A stretch of 7,189 nucleotides of DNA from Acetobacteraceae bacterium (GCA_947379865.1 CANCOY010000153.1:1-7189); one strand, 5' to 3'. Shown: positions 1 to 6,394, counted from the stretch's first letter. The notes: generated by a model from the sequence alone, not told the origin. Made by a program: numbers and translations.

Positions 1-15
1 TTCATGCGTTACTGG

Positions 16-36
16 CCTCTATATTTGAAATAGAGG
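16..36 (+). promoter_or_regulatory. Inverted repeat overlapping the SD of the secreted-protein gene
   Basis: Left arm CCTCTAT (16-22) and right arm ATAGAGG (30-36) are exact reverse complements separated by 7 nt. The right arm contains most of the SD AGAGGA (32-37), which ends 6 nt before the ATG at 44. In RNA this would be a 7-bp stem hiding the ribosome-binding site. Alternatively it could be a protein-binding operator, or chance. TATATT at 20-25 resembles a -10 element; if it is one, transcription would start near 32 and the RNA hairpin could not form. Any matching -35 would lie outside the window. Confidence 0.4.
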
Positions 37-43
37 AACAAAA

Positions 44-616
44 ATGAACGCCAAAAAACTTTTCTTGATCTTTTTGTCAATGATGGGTCTTTCTGCAACG
101 GGAGCGGTAGCAGGAGGGGGCTATGTCGAATATGGCCCAAGCGGGCAGATGCCCGTCTTATCCCTGATAGATTCGGCGACTGCTGCGCAACCTTATGATT
201 GTTATGTCTCTGCGGGAGCTTATTATCATGGGATCATGCAAAGCTTGTGGACCGTAGACAAGAATAACGCACTGACTTATGTAAAAACAACGCTGCCTTA
301 TTCTTATAAAAGTTCCCTGGCAATACCTGGAAACACTATCAACTGCACCTATACCGTCACCAGTCAAACTCTCACCACAAATACCTCGACGTCAAAAATT
401 GGCACAGCAAGCGGCGTCTACACGTGTAAATCAAACGATTATATGAACAACCCACAGACGAGCTCAGGTCGTATGAGTTATGCGTTCGAATACACGTCAA
501 AAGTCGGCTATGCCAGAACAACAGAGACGGGCGATCCCGTCACCGTCAACGGCATTGTACATCAGTGCATCATCGTGGCGCGGGCGATCACCGCGCCCAT
601 TCAGAACGGCTTCTGA
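44..616 (+). CDS. Putative exported protein of unknown function
   Basis: I do not recognise this 190-residue protein. It begins with a clear Sec-type signal peptide: a Lys pair at residues 4-5, a hydrophobic stretch at about 6-19, and a likely cleavage after A-V-A at 21-23. The predicted mature protein is about 167 residues, Thr/Ser/Tyr-rich, with a low-complexity Ser/Thr stretch at about 107-125. It has four cysteines (53, 101, 128, 175), which could form two disulfides in the periplasm or outside the cell. There is no lipobox Cys and no second membrane segment. The ATG at 44 is supported by the SD AGAGGA 6 nt upstream. By eye the gene is about 42-50% GC over most of its length, against roughly 70% in the neighbours, and rises to about 60% in the last 70-80 bp. 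This suggests horizontal acquisition. It is convergent with the downstream reductase gene. Coding status is fairly secure; function is unknown. Confidence 0.8.
   Translation: MNAKKLFLIFLSMMGLSATGAVAGGGYVEYGPSGQMPVLSLIDSATAAQPYDCYVSAGAYYHGIMQSLWTVDKNNALTYVKTTLPYSYKSSLAIPGNTINCTYTVTSQTLTTNTSTSKIGTASGVYTCKSNDYMNNPQTSSGRMSYAFEYTSKVGYARTTETGDPVTVNGIVHQCIIVARAITAPIQNGF
577..597 (+). terminator. GC-rich hairpin near the convergent gene ends (weak terminator candidate)
   Basis: GGCGCGG (577-583) and CCGCGCC (591-597) are exact reverse complements with a 7-nt loop. The hairpin lies inside the last codons of the secreted-protein gene, 17 nt before its stop codon. It would form in transcripts of either strand and so might act on both converging genes. 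No T-run follows on either strand, so it is not a canonical intrinsic terminator. In GC-rich DNA such a stem can arise by chance. Confidence 0.2.
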
Positions 617-628
617 CCCCCCCCCCCC
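617..628. repeat. Poly-C tract, 12 bp
   Basis: Twelve consecutive C fill exactly the interval between the TGA of the upstream plus-strand gene (614-616) and the stop of the minus-strand reductase gene (complement of 629-631). Homopolymers of this length are prone to replication slippage and to sequencing error. Because it lies between two stop codons, a length change would not alter either protein. Confidence 0.9.
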
Positions 629-1606
629 TCAAACCACCAGCACCGTAGACCCCACCGTCTGCCGGGCCTCCAGCGCCCTATGCGCCTCGGCCGCGTCTGC
701 CAGCGCAAAGCTCTGCCGCACCTCCACCTTCACCGTGCCGCGCGCCACCACGTCGAACAGCAGGGCGGCCGCGCGCAGGAGTTCGCTGCGGGGGGTGACG
801 TAGTGGGCGAGTGTGGGGCGGGTGAGGTAGAGGGAGCCGCGGGTGGCGAGTTGGCCGATCTCGAAGGGGGGCACGGGGCCAGAGGCATTGCCGAAACTGA
901 CCATCAGGCCGCGCGGCCTGAGGCAGTCCAGCGAGGCCTGGAAGGTGTCGCGGCCGACCGAGTCATAGACCACGCCGAGGCCGGCGCCGCCCGTCAGCGT
1001 GCGGACGCGGGCGGTGATGTCTTCCTCTGAGGTGATGATCACCTCGTCGCAGCCATGGGCGCGGGCGAGTTCGGCCTTGGCGCGGCTGCCCACGGTGCCG
1101 ATCACCCGGGCGCCCAGCGCCTTGGCCCATTGGCAGGCGATCAGGCCCACCCCGCCGGCGGCGGCATGGAAGAGGATTGTCTCACCCTTTGTAATCTTAT
1201 AGGTTTCGTGCAGCAGGTACCAGGCGGTGAGGCCCTGGAGGAGCATGGCGGCGGCCAGCCGGTCGTCCACGCCATCCGGCAGGGGCACCAGCAGGGCTTC
1301 CGGCACCAGGCGGTGGCCGGCATAGGCCCCCACCGCGCCAGAGCAATAGGCCACGCGCGTGCCGGGGCTGAGGCTCACCCCCGGCCCCACGGCCTCGATC
1401 ACCCCCGCCGCCTCGATCCCCAGGCCGCTGGGCAGCGGCACCTTGTAGAGACCGGTGCGGTGGTAGGTGTCGATATAGTTCAGCCCCACGGCCGTCTGGC
1501 GCAGCAGCACCTCGCCGGGGCCGGGCTCTGGCAGAGAAACCTCCACCAGTTTCAGCACCTCGGGGCCGCCGACCTTGTCGAAGCGGATGGCGTGGGTCTG
1601 GGTCAT
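629..1606 (-). CDS. qor: NADPH:quinone oxidoreductase (zinc-independent MDR family)
   Basis: This 325-residue protein has the length and motifs of the zeta-crystallin/Qor branch of medium-chain dehydrogenase/reductases. These cytosolic enzymes use NADPH to reduce quinones or other activated carbonyl compounds. The N-terminal GroES-like domain (about 1-125) carries G-L-N-Y-I-D-T-Y-H-R at 41-50, characteristic of bacterial Qor. The Rossmann domain has the nucleotide-binding A-A-A-G-G-V-G at 148-154, followed by Y-D-S-V-G-R-D-T-F at 214-222 and G-N-A-S-G at 239-243. The Cys/His/Glu zinc ligands of classical alcohol dehydrogenases are not apparent. The start is supported by GAGG 7 nt upstream of the ATG, overlapping the stop of the preceding dienelactone hydrolase gene. 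The 9-nt gap implies cotranscription and translational coupling. The family call is strong; the physiological substrate cannot be read from sequence. Confidence 0.9.
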   Translation of the reverse strand: MTQTHAIRFDKVGGPEVLKLVEVSLPEPGPGEVLLRQTAVGLNYIDTYHRTGLYKVPLPSGLGIEAAGVIEAVGPGVSLSPGTRVAYCSGAVGAYAGHRLVPEALLVPLPDGVDDRLAAAMLLQGLTAWYLLHETYKITKGETILFHAAAGGVGLIACQWAKALGARVIGTVGSRAKAELARAHGCDEVIITSEEDITARVRTLTGGAGLGVVYDSVGRDTFQASLDCLRPRGLMVSFGNASGPVPPFEIGQLATRGSLYLTRPTLAHYVTPRSELLRAAALLFDVVARGTVKVEVRQSFALADAAEAHRALEARQTVGSTVLVV

Positions 1607-1615
1607 GTAAATGCC

Positions 1616-2317
1616 TCAGCCCAGCCGGGCCTTGAAGAAGTCGAGGGTGCGGGCGTTCGCCAGGTCGGCCGCTGCCTTGTCGTAATGCTGGCCGCCGGGC
1701 CGGGCAAAGGCATGGTCCTGGCCGTCATAGACATGCACTGTGGCATGGGCATTGCCGGCAAGGCCCGCCTTGATGGCGTCCTGCGCCGGGGGCGGCACGA
1801 ACTGGTCCTTGGCCGCCACATGCAGCATCAGCTGGCCCTTGATGGCCTTGGCCTCGTCGAGCTTGGTCTCGATCGCAACGCCGTAATAGCCCACGGCCGC
1901 GTCGGCATCGGTGCGGGTGGCGGTCAGATAGGCAAGGAAGCCGCCGAGGCAATAGCCCACCGCGCCCACCTTGCCATTGTGGCCCGCGTCGGCGCGCAGG
2001 GCGGCGATGGTGGCGGCAATGTCGCCCACGCCCTTGTCCACGTCGAAGCCCTGGTAGAGTTCAAAGGCGCGCTTCCACTCGGCCTCGCTCTGGTCGGTCA
2101 GCTGGATGCCGGGTTCCTGGCGCCAGAAGAGGTCGGGCGCGATGGCGAGATAGCCCGCCGCCGCCAGGCCATCGGCAATCTCGCGGATATTGGCGTTGAC
2201 GCCAAAGATCTCCTGGATCACCACCACGCCCGGGGCCTTGGCCGCCGAAGGGCGGGCCACATAGGCCGAAAAACTGCCGCCGTCGCTGGCCTTGACCGTG
2301 ATTTCGCTGCCGCTCAT
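1616..2317 (-). CDS. Dienelactone hydrolase family protein
   Basis: This 233-residue alpha/beta hydrolase has the full dienelactone hydrolase signature. Glu36 lies in Q-E-I-F-G, the nucleophile Cys123 in G-Y-C-L-G-G, Asp171 in K-D-Q-F-V, and His202 in D-H-A-F-A-R. These positions coincide with the residue numbers I recall for Pseudomonas dienelactone hydrolase (E36, C123, D171, H202). Arg206, a substrate-contact position there, is also present, but residue 81 is Trp rather than Arg, so the substrate may differ. Family members open cyclic enol-lactones such as dienelactone to maleylacetate in chloroaromatic breakdown; many paralogues are general carboxylesterases. The ATG has a good SD (GGGGAG, complement of 2326-2331) 8 nt upstream. 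It is the first gene of a minus-strand pair with the quinone oxidoreductase. No other aromatic-degradation genes are visible, so a catabolic role is uncertain. Confidence 0.9.
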   Translation of the reverse strand: MSGSEITVKASDGGSFSAYVARPSAAKAPGVVVIQEIFGVNANIREIADGLAAAGYLAIAPDLFWRQEPGIQLTDQSEAEWKRAFELYQGFDVDKGVGDIAATIAALRADAGHNGKVGAVGYCLGGFLAYLTATRTDADAAVGYYGVAIETKLDEAKAIKGQLMLHVAAKDQFVPPPAQDAIKAGLAGNAHATVHVYDGQDHAFARPGGQHYDKAAADLANARTLDFFKARLG

Positions 2318-2347
2318 GTGCCTGTCTCCCCTCTGGAATGTGGCCAG

Positions 2348-2376
2348 AGCCTAACCTTCCTGCCGGGGCTTGTCAT
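2348..2376 (-). promoter_or_regulatory. Putative housekeeping promoter of the hydrolase/reductase operon
   Basis: Read on the minus strand, ATGACA (complement of 2371-2376) is followed after exactly 17 bp by TAGGCT (complement of 2348-2353). The -35 matches TTGACA at five of six positions; the -10 is a weaker match to TATAAT. Transcription would start near 2341, giving a leader of about 23 nt that contains the SD. This is inferred from sequence pattern only. Confidence 0.4.
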
Positions 2377-2393
2377 GCCGCAAGGGGCCGAGA

Positions 2394-2422
2394 TTGCATG
2401 GCTGTGGCGCTTGTCCTAGGGT
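2394..2422 (+). promoter_or_regulatory. Putative promoter of the plus-strand gene cluster
   Basis: TTGCAT (2394-2399) and TAGGGT (2417-2422) are spaced by 17 bp in the divergent intergenic region. Transcription would start near 2429, leaving a leader of about 23 nt before the ATG at 2452. The hexamers are imperfect, as is common in GC-rich alphaproteobacteria. This is the only long non-coding stretch ahead of the cluster that runs to parA, which adds support. Confidence 0.35.
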
Positions 2423-2451
2423 CGGGGTCGCGGTTTTGCGGGAGAGCACCC

Positions 2452-2715
2452 ATGAAGATCAACATCGAGATCGATTGCTCGCCCGAAGAGGCGCGGCAGT
2501 TCCTTGGCCTGCCCGATGTGCAGCCCCTGCAGGCGCGGATGATGACCGAGATCGAGGCCCGCATGGTCCAGGGCCTGGCCGCCATGGACCCCGAGACGGC
2601 CCTGAAGACCTGGCTGCCCGCCGGCATCCAGGGACTGGAGCAGATGCAGAAGATGTTCTGGGCCGCCGCCAGCAAGGCCTCCAGCAACACCTCTGGCAAT
2701 CCCAGGACGAAATGA
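2452..2715 (+). CDS. Small conserved protein, DUF6489-like
   Basis: This 87-residue protein begins M-K-I-N-I-E-I-D-C-S-P-E-E-A-R-Q-F-L-G-L-P-D-V. From memory this opening is typical of a short alphaproteobacterial family annotated as DUF6489, whose function I do not know. Residues about 25-70 look helical and amphipathic, with a W-L-P motif at about 46-48 and M-Q-K-M-F-W at about 63-68. The tail is Ala/Ser-rich. No signal peptide, membrane segment or catalytic motif is visible, so it is probably cytosolic. I chose the ATG at 2452 over an in-frame ATG at 2338. It has the SD GGGAG (2440-2444) 7 nt upstream, it starts exactly at the conserved segment, and the upstream extension would run through the promoter region. 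Its stop is 4 nt before the ferredoxin start, so the two are probably cotranscribed. Confidence 0.8.
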   Translation: MKINIEIDCSPEEARQFLGLPDVQPLQARMMTEIEARMVQGLAAMDPETALKTWLPAGIQGLEQMQKMFWAAASKASSNTSGNPRTK

Positions 2716-2719
2716 CCTT

Positions 2720-3079
2720 ATGAGCGCGCACCTGCCGGGCGACCCGCCCCCTTATTTCACCTCCCATGTTTTCGTCTGCACCAATGAGCGCGCGGCGGAC
2801 CACCCCCGTGGCTCCTGCAAGGCGCGCGGGTCGGAGGAGCTGCGCGACTATATGAAGGCGCGGGCCAAGCAGCTGGGCCTGTCTGGCGTGCGGGTGAATG
2901 CGGCCGGCTGCCTTGACCGCTGCGAACATGGGCCGACGGTGGTGATCTATCCCGAAGGTGTCTGGTACCGCGTGTCGTCGAAGGAAGAGGCCGACCGGGT
3001 GTTGCAGGCCCATGTGCGCGATGGCGGCCGCGTGCCAGAGCTGATGCTGCCCCCGGAACAGGCCGGCCCCAAGGGCTGA
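2720..3079 (+). CDS. Thioredoxin-like [2Fe-2S] ferredoxin
   Basis: This 119-residue protein resembles the thioredoxin-fold [2Fe-2S] ferredoxins, small electron carriers also found as the NuoE/HoxE-type domain. The four expected cluster ligands are present: Cys20 in V-F-V-C-T-N, Cys33 in G-S-C-K, Cys64 in A-G-C-L, and Cys68 in D-R-C-E-H-G-P. The spacing (C-x12-C, then C-x3-C) and the following P-T-V-V-I-Y-P-E-G-V-W-Y at about 72-83 are characteristic of stand-alone members. There is no export signal, so it is cytosolic. The start at 2720 has AGGA at 2704-2707, a long 12-nt spacing, and lies 4 nt after the preceding stop, so coupling probably helps initiation. Its redox partner is not evident here. 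Its position directly before mnmE is worth noting but does not prove a tRNA-modification role. Confidence 0.9.
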   Translation: MSAHLPGDPPPYFTSHVFVCTNERAADHPRGSCKARGSEELRDYMKARAKQLGLSGVRVNAAGCLDRCEHGPTVVIYPEGVWYRVSSKEEADRVLQAHVRDGGRVPELMLPPEQAGPKG

Positions 3080-3088
3080 GGCCCACCC

Positions 3089-4444
3089 ATGCTGCCTGCC
3101 ATGCATGCACCGGACGATACGATCTTTGCGCTGGCCAGTGGGCGCGGCCGGGCCGGTGTGGCCGTGGTGCGCGTTTCTGGCCCTGGGGCGGGAGCGGCGC
3201 TGCAGCAGCTGGCGGGCCGCCTGCCCCCGCCGCGCCTGGCGCAACTGGCCCGCCTCAGCGACCCGGCGGATGGCGAGGCGATTGACCAGGCCCTGGTCCT
3301 CTGGTTCCCCGCCCCCGCCAGTTTCACGGGCGAGGATGTGGTGGAATTCCATGTTCATGGCGGCCCGGCGGTGGTGAGTGGCCTGGTGCTGGCGCTGGCC
3401 CGCCTGCCCGGCCTGCGCCCGGCGGTGGAAGGCGAATTCACCAGGCGTGCCTTTGAGAATGGCAAGCTCGATCTGACAGGTGCCGAGGCGCTCGCCGATC
3501 TGGTGGCGGCAGAAACCGCAGCCCAGCGCCGGCAGGCCCTGCGGCAACTGTCGGGCACGCTCGGCACGCTTTATGGCGGCTGGCGCGACCGGCTGGTGCG
3601 CACGCTGGCCCATACAGAGGCCGCCATCGACTTTCCCGACGAAGACCTCGACCCCCGGCTGGAACGCGCGGCTCTGGAGGCTGCGGCCGGGATTGCGGCT
3701 GATATCGCCCGCCATCTGGCCGATGGTGGCCGGGGGGAGCGCCTGCGCGAGGGGCTGGATGTCGCCATTCTCGGCGCCCCCAATGTGGGCAAATCGAGCC
3801 TGCTGAACCTGCTGGCGGGCCGCGACGCCGCCATCGTGGCGGAGGTGGCCGGCACCACCCGCGATGTGATCGAGGTGCAGCTGGATCTGGGCGGCTGGCC
3901 TTTGGTGCTGGCAGATACGGCGGGCCTGCGCGCCTCCGACGACGTGGTGGAACTGGAAGGCATGCGCCGCGCCGCTGCCCGGGCGGAACGGGCCGATGTG
4001 CGCCTGATCCTGGTGGATGCCCGCACCTGGCCGGAAATGCCCCCGGCGGTGGCGGCGCTGTGTGGGGCGGATGCCCTGATTGTGGCCAACAAGATCGACC
4101 TGCTGGCGGGGCCGTTGCGGGCCGACGCCTCTGGCCGTCTGCCCCTGCCGCTGTCGGTTACGAGTTCAGAGGGCCTGCCCGCCCTGCTGGCCGCGCTTGA
4201 ACAGGCGGCGGCGGAGCGGCTGGATGCGGGCCAGGCCCCGGTGCTGACCCGCACCCGCCACCGCCTGGCCCTGGAGGAGGCTCTGGCGGCGCTGGAGCGG
4301 GCCTGTGTGCCTGGCGTGCGCGCGCCGGAACTGCGGGCAGAGGACCTGCGCCAGGCGGTGCGGGCCATCGGGCGGATTCTGGGCCGGGTGGATGTGGAAG
4401 ACATTCTCGACGTGGTGTTCGGCGAGTTCTGCATCGGCAAATAG
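3089..4444 (+). CDS. mnmE: tRNA uridine-5-carboxymethylaminomethyl(34) synthesis GTPase MnmE
   Basis: MnmE (also TrmE/ThdF) acts with MnmG to install the carboxymethylaminomethyl-type group on U34 of tRNAs reading split codon boxes, using a methylene-tetrahydrofolate one-carbon unit and GTP hydrolysis. The 451-residue length is normal. The N-terminal folate-binding domain (about 8-125) begins D-T-I-F-A-L-A-S-G and contains S-F-T-G-E-D and H-V-H-G-G-P (88-93). A helical domain is split around the G domain. The G domain shows G1 G-A-P-N-V-G-K-S-S (229-237), G2 G-T-T-R-D (255-259), G3 D-T-A-G (276-279) and G4 N-K-I-D (334-337). The C-terminus is the family-diagnostic F-C-I-G-K with the essential Cys at 448. 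I chose the ATG at 3089 because GAGG (3078-3081) lies 7 nt upstream; an in-frame ATG at 3101 has no SD. It starts 9 nt after the ferredoxin gene. Confidence 0.97.
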   Translation: MLPAMHAPDDTIFALASGRGRAGVAVVRVSGPGAGAALQQLAGRLPPPRLAQLARLSDPADGEAIDQALVLWFPAPASFTGEDVVEFHVHGGPAVVSGLVLALARLPGLRPAVEGEFTRRAFENGKLDLTGAEALADLVAAETAAQRRQALRQLSGTLGTLYGGWRDRLVRTLAHTEAAIDFPDEDLDPRLERAALEAAAGIAADIARHLADGGRGERLREGLDVAILGAPNVGKSSLLNLLAGRDAAIVAEVAGTTRDVIEVQLDLGGWPLVLADTAGLRASDDVVELEGMRRAAARAERADVRLILVDARTWPEMPPAVAALCGADALIVANKIDLLAGPLRADASGRLPLPLSVTSSEGLPALLAALEQAAAERLDAGQAPVLTRTRHRLALEEALAALERACVPGVRAPELRAEDLRQAVRAIGRILGRVDVEDILDVVFGEFCIGK

Positions 4445-4459
4445 GCCCCCTCACCCGCC

Positions 4460-4475
4460 TGTTTCACGTGAAACA
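4460..4475. other. parS centromere site 1, between mnmE and mnmG
   Basis: TGTTTCACGTGAAACA is a perfect 16-bp palindrome identical to the chromosomal parS consensus bound by ParB. It lies in the 90-bp mnmE-mnmG gap, 15 bp after the mnmE stop codon. With parA at the end of the window, this marks a ParABS chromosome-segregation locus, where ParB would load and spread. A second identical copy lies 1,987 bp downstream. Confidence 0.97.
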
Positions 4476-4498
4476 TCGGCCCATGGCGCGGTTCGTGA

Positions 4499-4527
4499 TT
4501 GCGCCGCCGGGGCGCCCTCCATAGAGT
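4499..4527 (+). promoter_or_regulatory. Putative promoter giving a leaderless mnmG mRNA
   Basis: TTGCGC (4499-4504) and TAGAGT (4522-4527) are spaced by exactly 17 bp. The -10-like hexamer ends 7 bp before the mnmG ATG at 4535, so transcription would begin at or within 1 nt of the start codon. This fits the lack of an SD ahead of mnmG. The spacer also contains a short GCGCC/GGCGC inverted repeat (4501-4515). It is a pattern-based prediction, and the hexamers are only partial matches. Confidence 0.35.
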
Positions 4528-4534
4528 GCGCGCC

Positions 4535-6394
4535 ATGTTCTACGACGTTATCGTGATCGGCGGCGGCCATGCGGGATGCGAGGCGGCAGCCGCCTCAGCC
4601 CGGCTTGGCGCCCGCACCCTGCTCGTCACCCACAAGGTGGAGACGATCGGCGAGATGTCGTGCAATCCCGCCATCGGTGGCCTGGCCAAGGGCCATCTGG
4701 TGCGGGAGATCGATGCCATGGACGGCCTCATGGGCCGGGTGGCCGATGCGGCGGGCATCCAGTTCCGCCTGCTGAACCGCTCCAAGGGCCCGGCGGTGCG
4801 CGGCCCGCGCGCCCAGGCCGACCGCAAGCTTTATCGCAACGCCATGCAGGCGGCCCTTGCCGACGTCGCCAACCTCCATATCCGCGCTGGCGCGGTGGAA
4901 GACCTGATCATCAGCCAGGGCCATGCGGCGGGCGTGGTGCTGGCCGATGGCGCCGAGCTTGCCGCCCCCCGGGTGATCCTGACCACGGGCACCTTCCTGC
5001 GCGGCCTGATCCACATCGGTGAGGAGACGACGCCGGCCGGCCGCGTGGGTGAGGCGCCAAGTCTTGGCCTGTCTGCCACCCTCGCCCGGGCCGGGTTTGC
5101 CCTGGGCCGCCTGAAGACGGGCACACCGCCGCGCCTTGATGGCCGCACCATCGATTGGGCCGGCCTCGATTCCCAGGCGGGCGATGATCCGCCGGTGCCG
5201 TTTTCGTTTCTGACGCGCGCCATCACCACGCCGCAGATTGCCTGTGGCGTGACCGCAACCACGGCGGCGGGGCACGCCCTGATCCGCGCCAATCTGCACC
5301 GCGCGCCCATGTATTCCGGCCAGATCGAAAGCACGGGGCCGCGCTATTGCCCCTCCATCGAGGACAAGGTGGTGCGTTTTGGTGAGCGCGAGAGCCACCA
5401 GATCTTTCTGGAGCCCGAGGGGCTGGACGACCCCACGGTCTATCCCAATGGCATTTCCACCTCCCTGCCCCGGGATGTGCAGCTGGCCCTGATCGCCACC
5501 ATCCCGGGCCTGGAAAAGGCGCAGATGTTCCGGCCGGGCTATGCCATTGAATATGACTCTGTGGACCCCCGGGAACTGTCCCCCACGCTGGAGACACGGC
5601 GCCTGCCCGGCCTCTATCTGGCGGGGCAGATCAACGGCACCACCGGCTATGAGGAGGCGGCAGCCCAGGGCCTGATGGCAGGGCTGAATGCGGCGCTGGC
5701 CGCTGGCGGCAGCGCCCCCTTCATCCTCGACCGGGCCGATGCCTATGTGGGCGTGATGATCGACGATCTGGTGACACGCGGCGCCAACGAGCCCTATCGC
5801 ATGTTCACCTCCCGCGCCGAATACCGGCTGGTGCTGCGGGCCGATAATGCCGACCAGCGGTTGACGCCGCGCGGCCTGGCGCTGGGCTGCATCGGCCAGG
5901 AGCGGACGCAGGCGTTTCTTGCCAAGCAGACGGCGCTGGACGCGGCGCGGGCGGCCATCCGCGCCCGCGCGCTTACCCCCACCGAGGCAAAGCGCCAGGG
6001 CCTGGCGGTCAACCAGGATGGGGTGCCGCGTACGGGGCACGACCTGCTGGGCTACCCCGGGATTGACCTTGCCCGTCTTGCCCAGCTGTGGCCGGAACTG
6101 GCGGGCCTTGCACCGGAGGTGGCCGAGCAACTGGAGATCGAGGCCCATTATGCCGGCTATCTCGACCGCCAGAGTGCCGAGATCATTGCCTTCCGCCGGG
6201 ACGAAGGTCTGGTGCTGCCGGGCGACCTCGACTATGGCGCCATCGGCGGCCTCTCTACTGAGATGCGCGAGAAGCTGTCGCGGGCCCGCCCGGTCAATCT
6301 GGGCCAGGCCGGCCGACTGGAGGGTGTCACCCCTGCGGCGCTCACGGCCCTGCTGGCCCATGTGCGCAAGGCCCGCACCCGGCACGCCGGATGA
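4535..6394 (+). CDS. mnmG: tRNA uridine-5-carboxymethylaminomethyl(34) synthesis enzyme MnmG
   Basis: MnmG (GidA) is the FAD/NADH-dependent partner of MnmE in wobble-uridine modification and acts in the cytosol. The 619-residue length is typical. The FAD-binding dinucleotide fold is at the very N-terminus (G-G-G-H-A-G-C-E at 9-16), followed by M-S-C-N-P-A-I-G-G with conserved Cys43. Both family signatures are intact: G-P-R-Y-C-P-S-I-E-D-K (268-278, conserved Cys272) and A-G-Q-I-N-G-T-T-G-Y-E-E (363-374). N-E-P-Y-R-M-F-T-S-R-A-E-Y-R-L at 418-432 is also conserved. The helical C-terminal region contains E-I-E-A-H-Y-A-G-Y-L. I chose the ATG at 4535 because it begins directly at the FAD-binding strand (M-F-Y-D-V-I-V-I-G-G-G). 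An in-frame TTG at 4499 would add 12 Arg-rich residues and overlaps the putative -35. No convincing SD precedes either start. The stop overlaps the rsmG start by 4 nt (ATGA). Confidence 0.97.
   Translation: MFYDVIVIGGGHAGCEAAAASARLGARTLLVTHKVETIGEMSCNPAIGGLAKGHLVREIDAMDGLMGRVADAAGIQFRLLNRSKGPAVRGPRAQADRKLYRNAMQAALADVANLHIRAGAVEDLIISQGHAAGVVLADGAELAAPRVILTTGTFLRGLIHIGEETTPAGRVGEAPSLGLSATLARAGFALGRLKTGTPPRLDGRTIDWAGLDSQAGDDPPVPFSFLTRAITTPQIACGVTATTAAGHALIRANLHRAPMYSGQIESTGPRYCPSIEDKVVRFGERESHQIFLEPEGLDDPTVYPNGISTSLPRDVQLALIATIPGLEKAQMFRPGYAIEYDSVDPRELSPTLETRRLPGLYLAGQINGTTGYEEAAAQGLMAGLNAALAAGGSAPFILDRADAYVGVMIDDLVTRGANEPYRMFTSRAEYRLVLRADNADQRLTPRGLALGCIGQERTQAFLAKQTALDAARAAIRARALTPTEAKRQGLAVNQDGVPRTGHDLLGYPGIDLARLAQLWPELAGLAPEVAEQLEIEAHYAGYLDRQSAEIIAFRRDEGLVLPGDLDYGAIGGLSTEMREKLSRARPVNLGQAGRLEGVTPAALTALLAHVRKARTRHAG

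Noticed and set aside
416..431. CACGTG-centred palindrome (TACACGTGTA, 419-428) as a third parS
   Set aside because: Only 9 of 16 positions match parS; it shares little beyond the CACGTG core.
1055..2419. Long plus-strand open frame (about 454 codons) opposite the reductase and hydrolase genes
   Set aside because: It overlaps two genes with intact catalytic motifs on the other strand. Its product is low-complexity Gly/Ala/His-rich, typical of a shadow frame.
3324..3339. GTTTCACG in mnmE as a parS half-site
   Set aside because: Only the left half resembles parS; the right half is unrelated and encodes the conserved S-F-T-G-E-D of MnmE.
2459..3715. Minus-strand frame of about 418 codons across the DUF6489-like, ferredoxin and mnmE genes
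   Set aside because: It runs antisense to three supported genes, has an Arg/Pro/Gly-rich composition and shows no motifs.
4499..4534. TTG at 4499 as the mnmG start
   Set aside because: It adds 12 Arg-rich residues before the conserved N-terminus, has no SD, and overlaps the putative promoter.
3571..4536. Minus-strand frame across mnmE containing M-F-H-V-K-Q
   Set aside because: It is antisense to mnmE. The M-F-H-V-K-Q string is just the parS palindrome translated on that strand.
4595..6385. Long open frame on the minus strand opposite mnmG (about 596 codons)
   Set aside because: It is antisense to a well-conserved gene, and long antisense frames are expected in GC-rich DNA. Its translation shows no recognisable motif.
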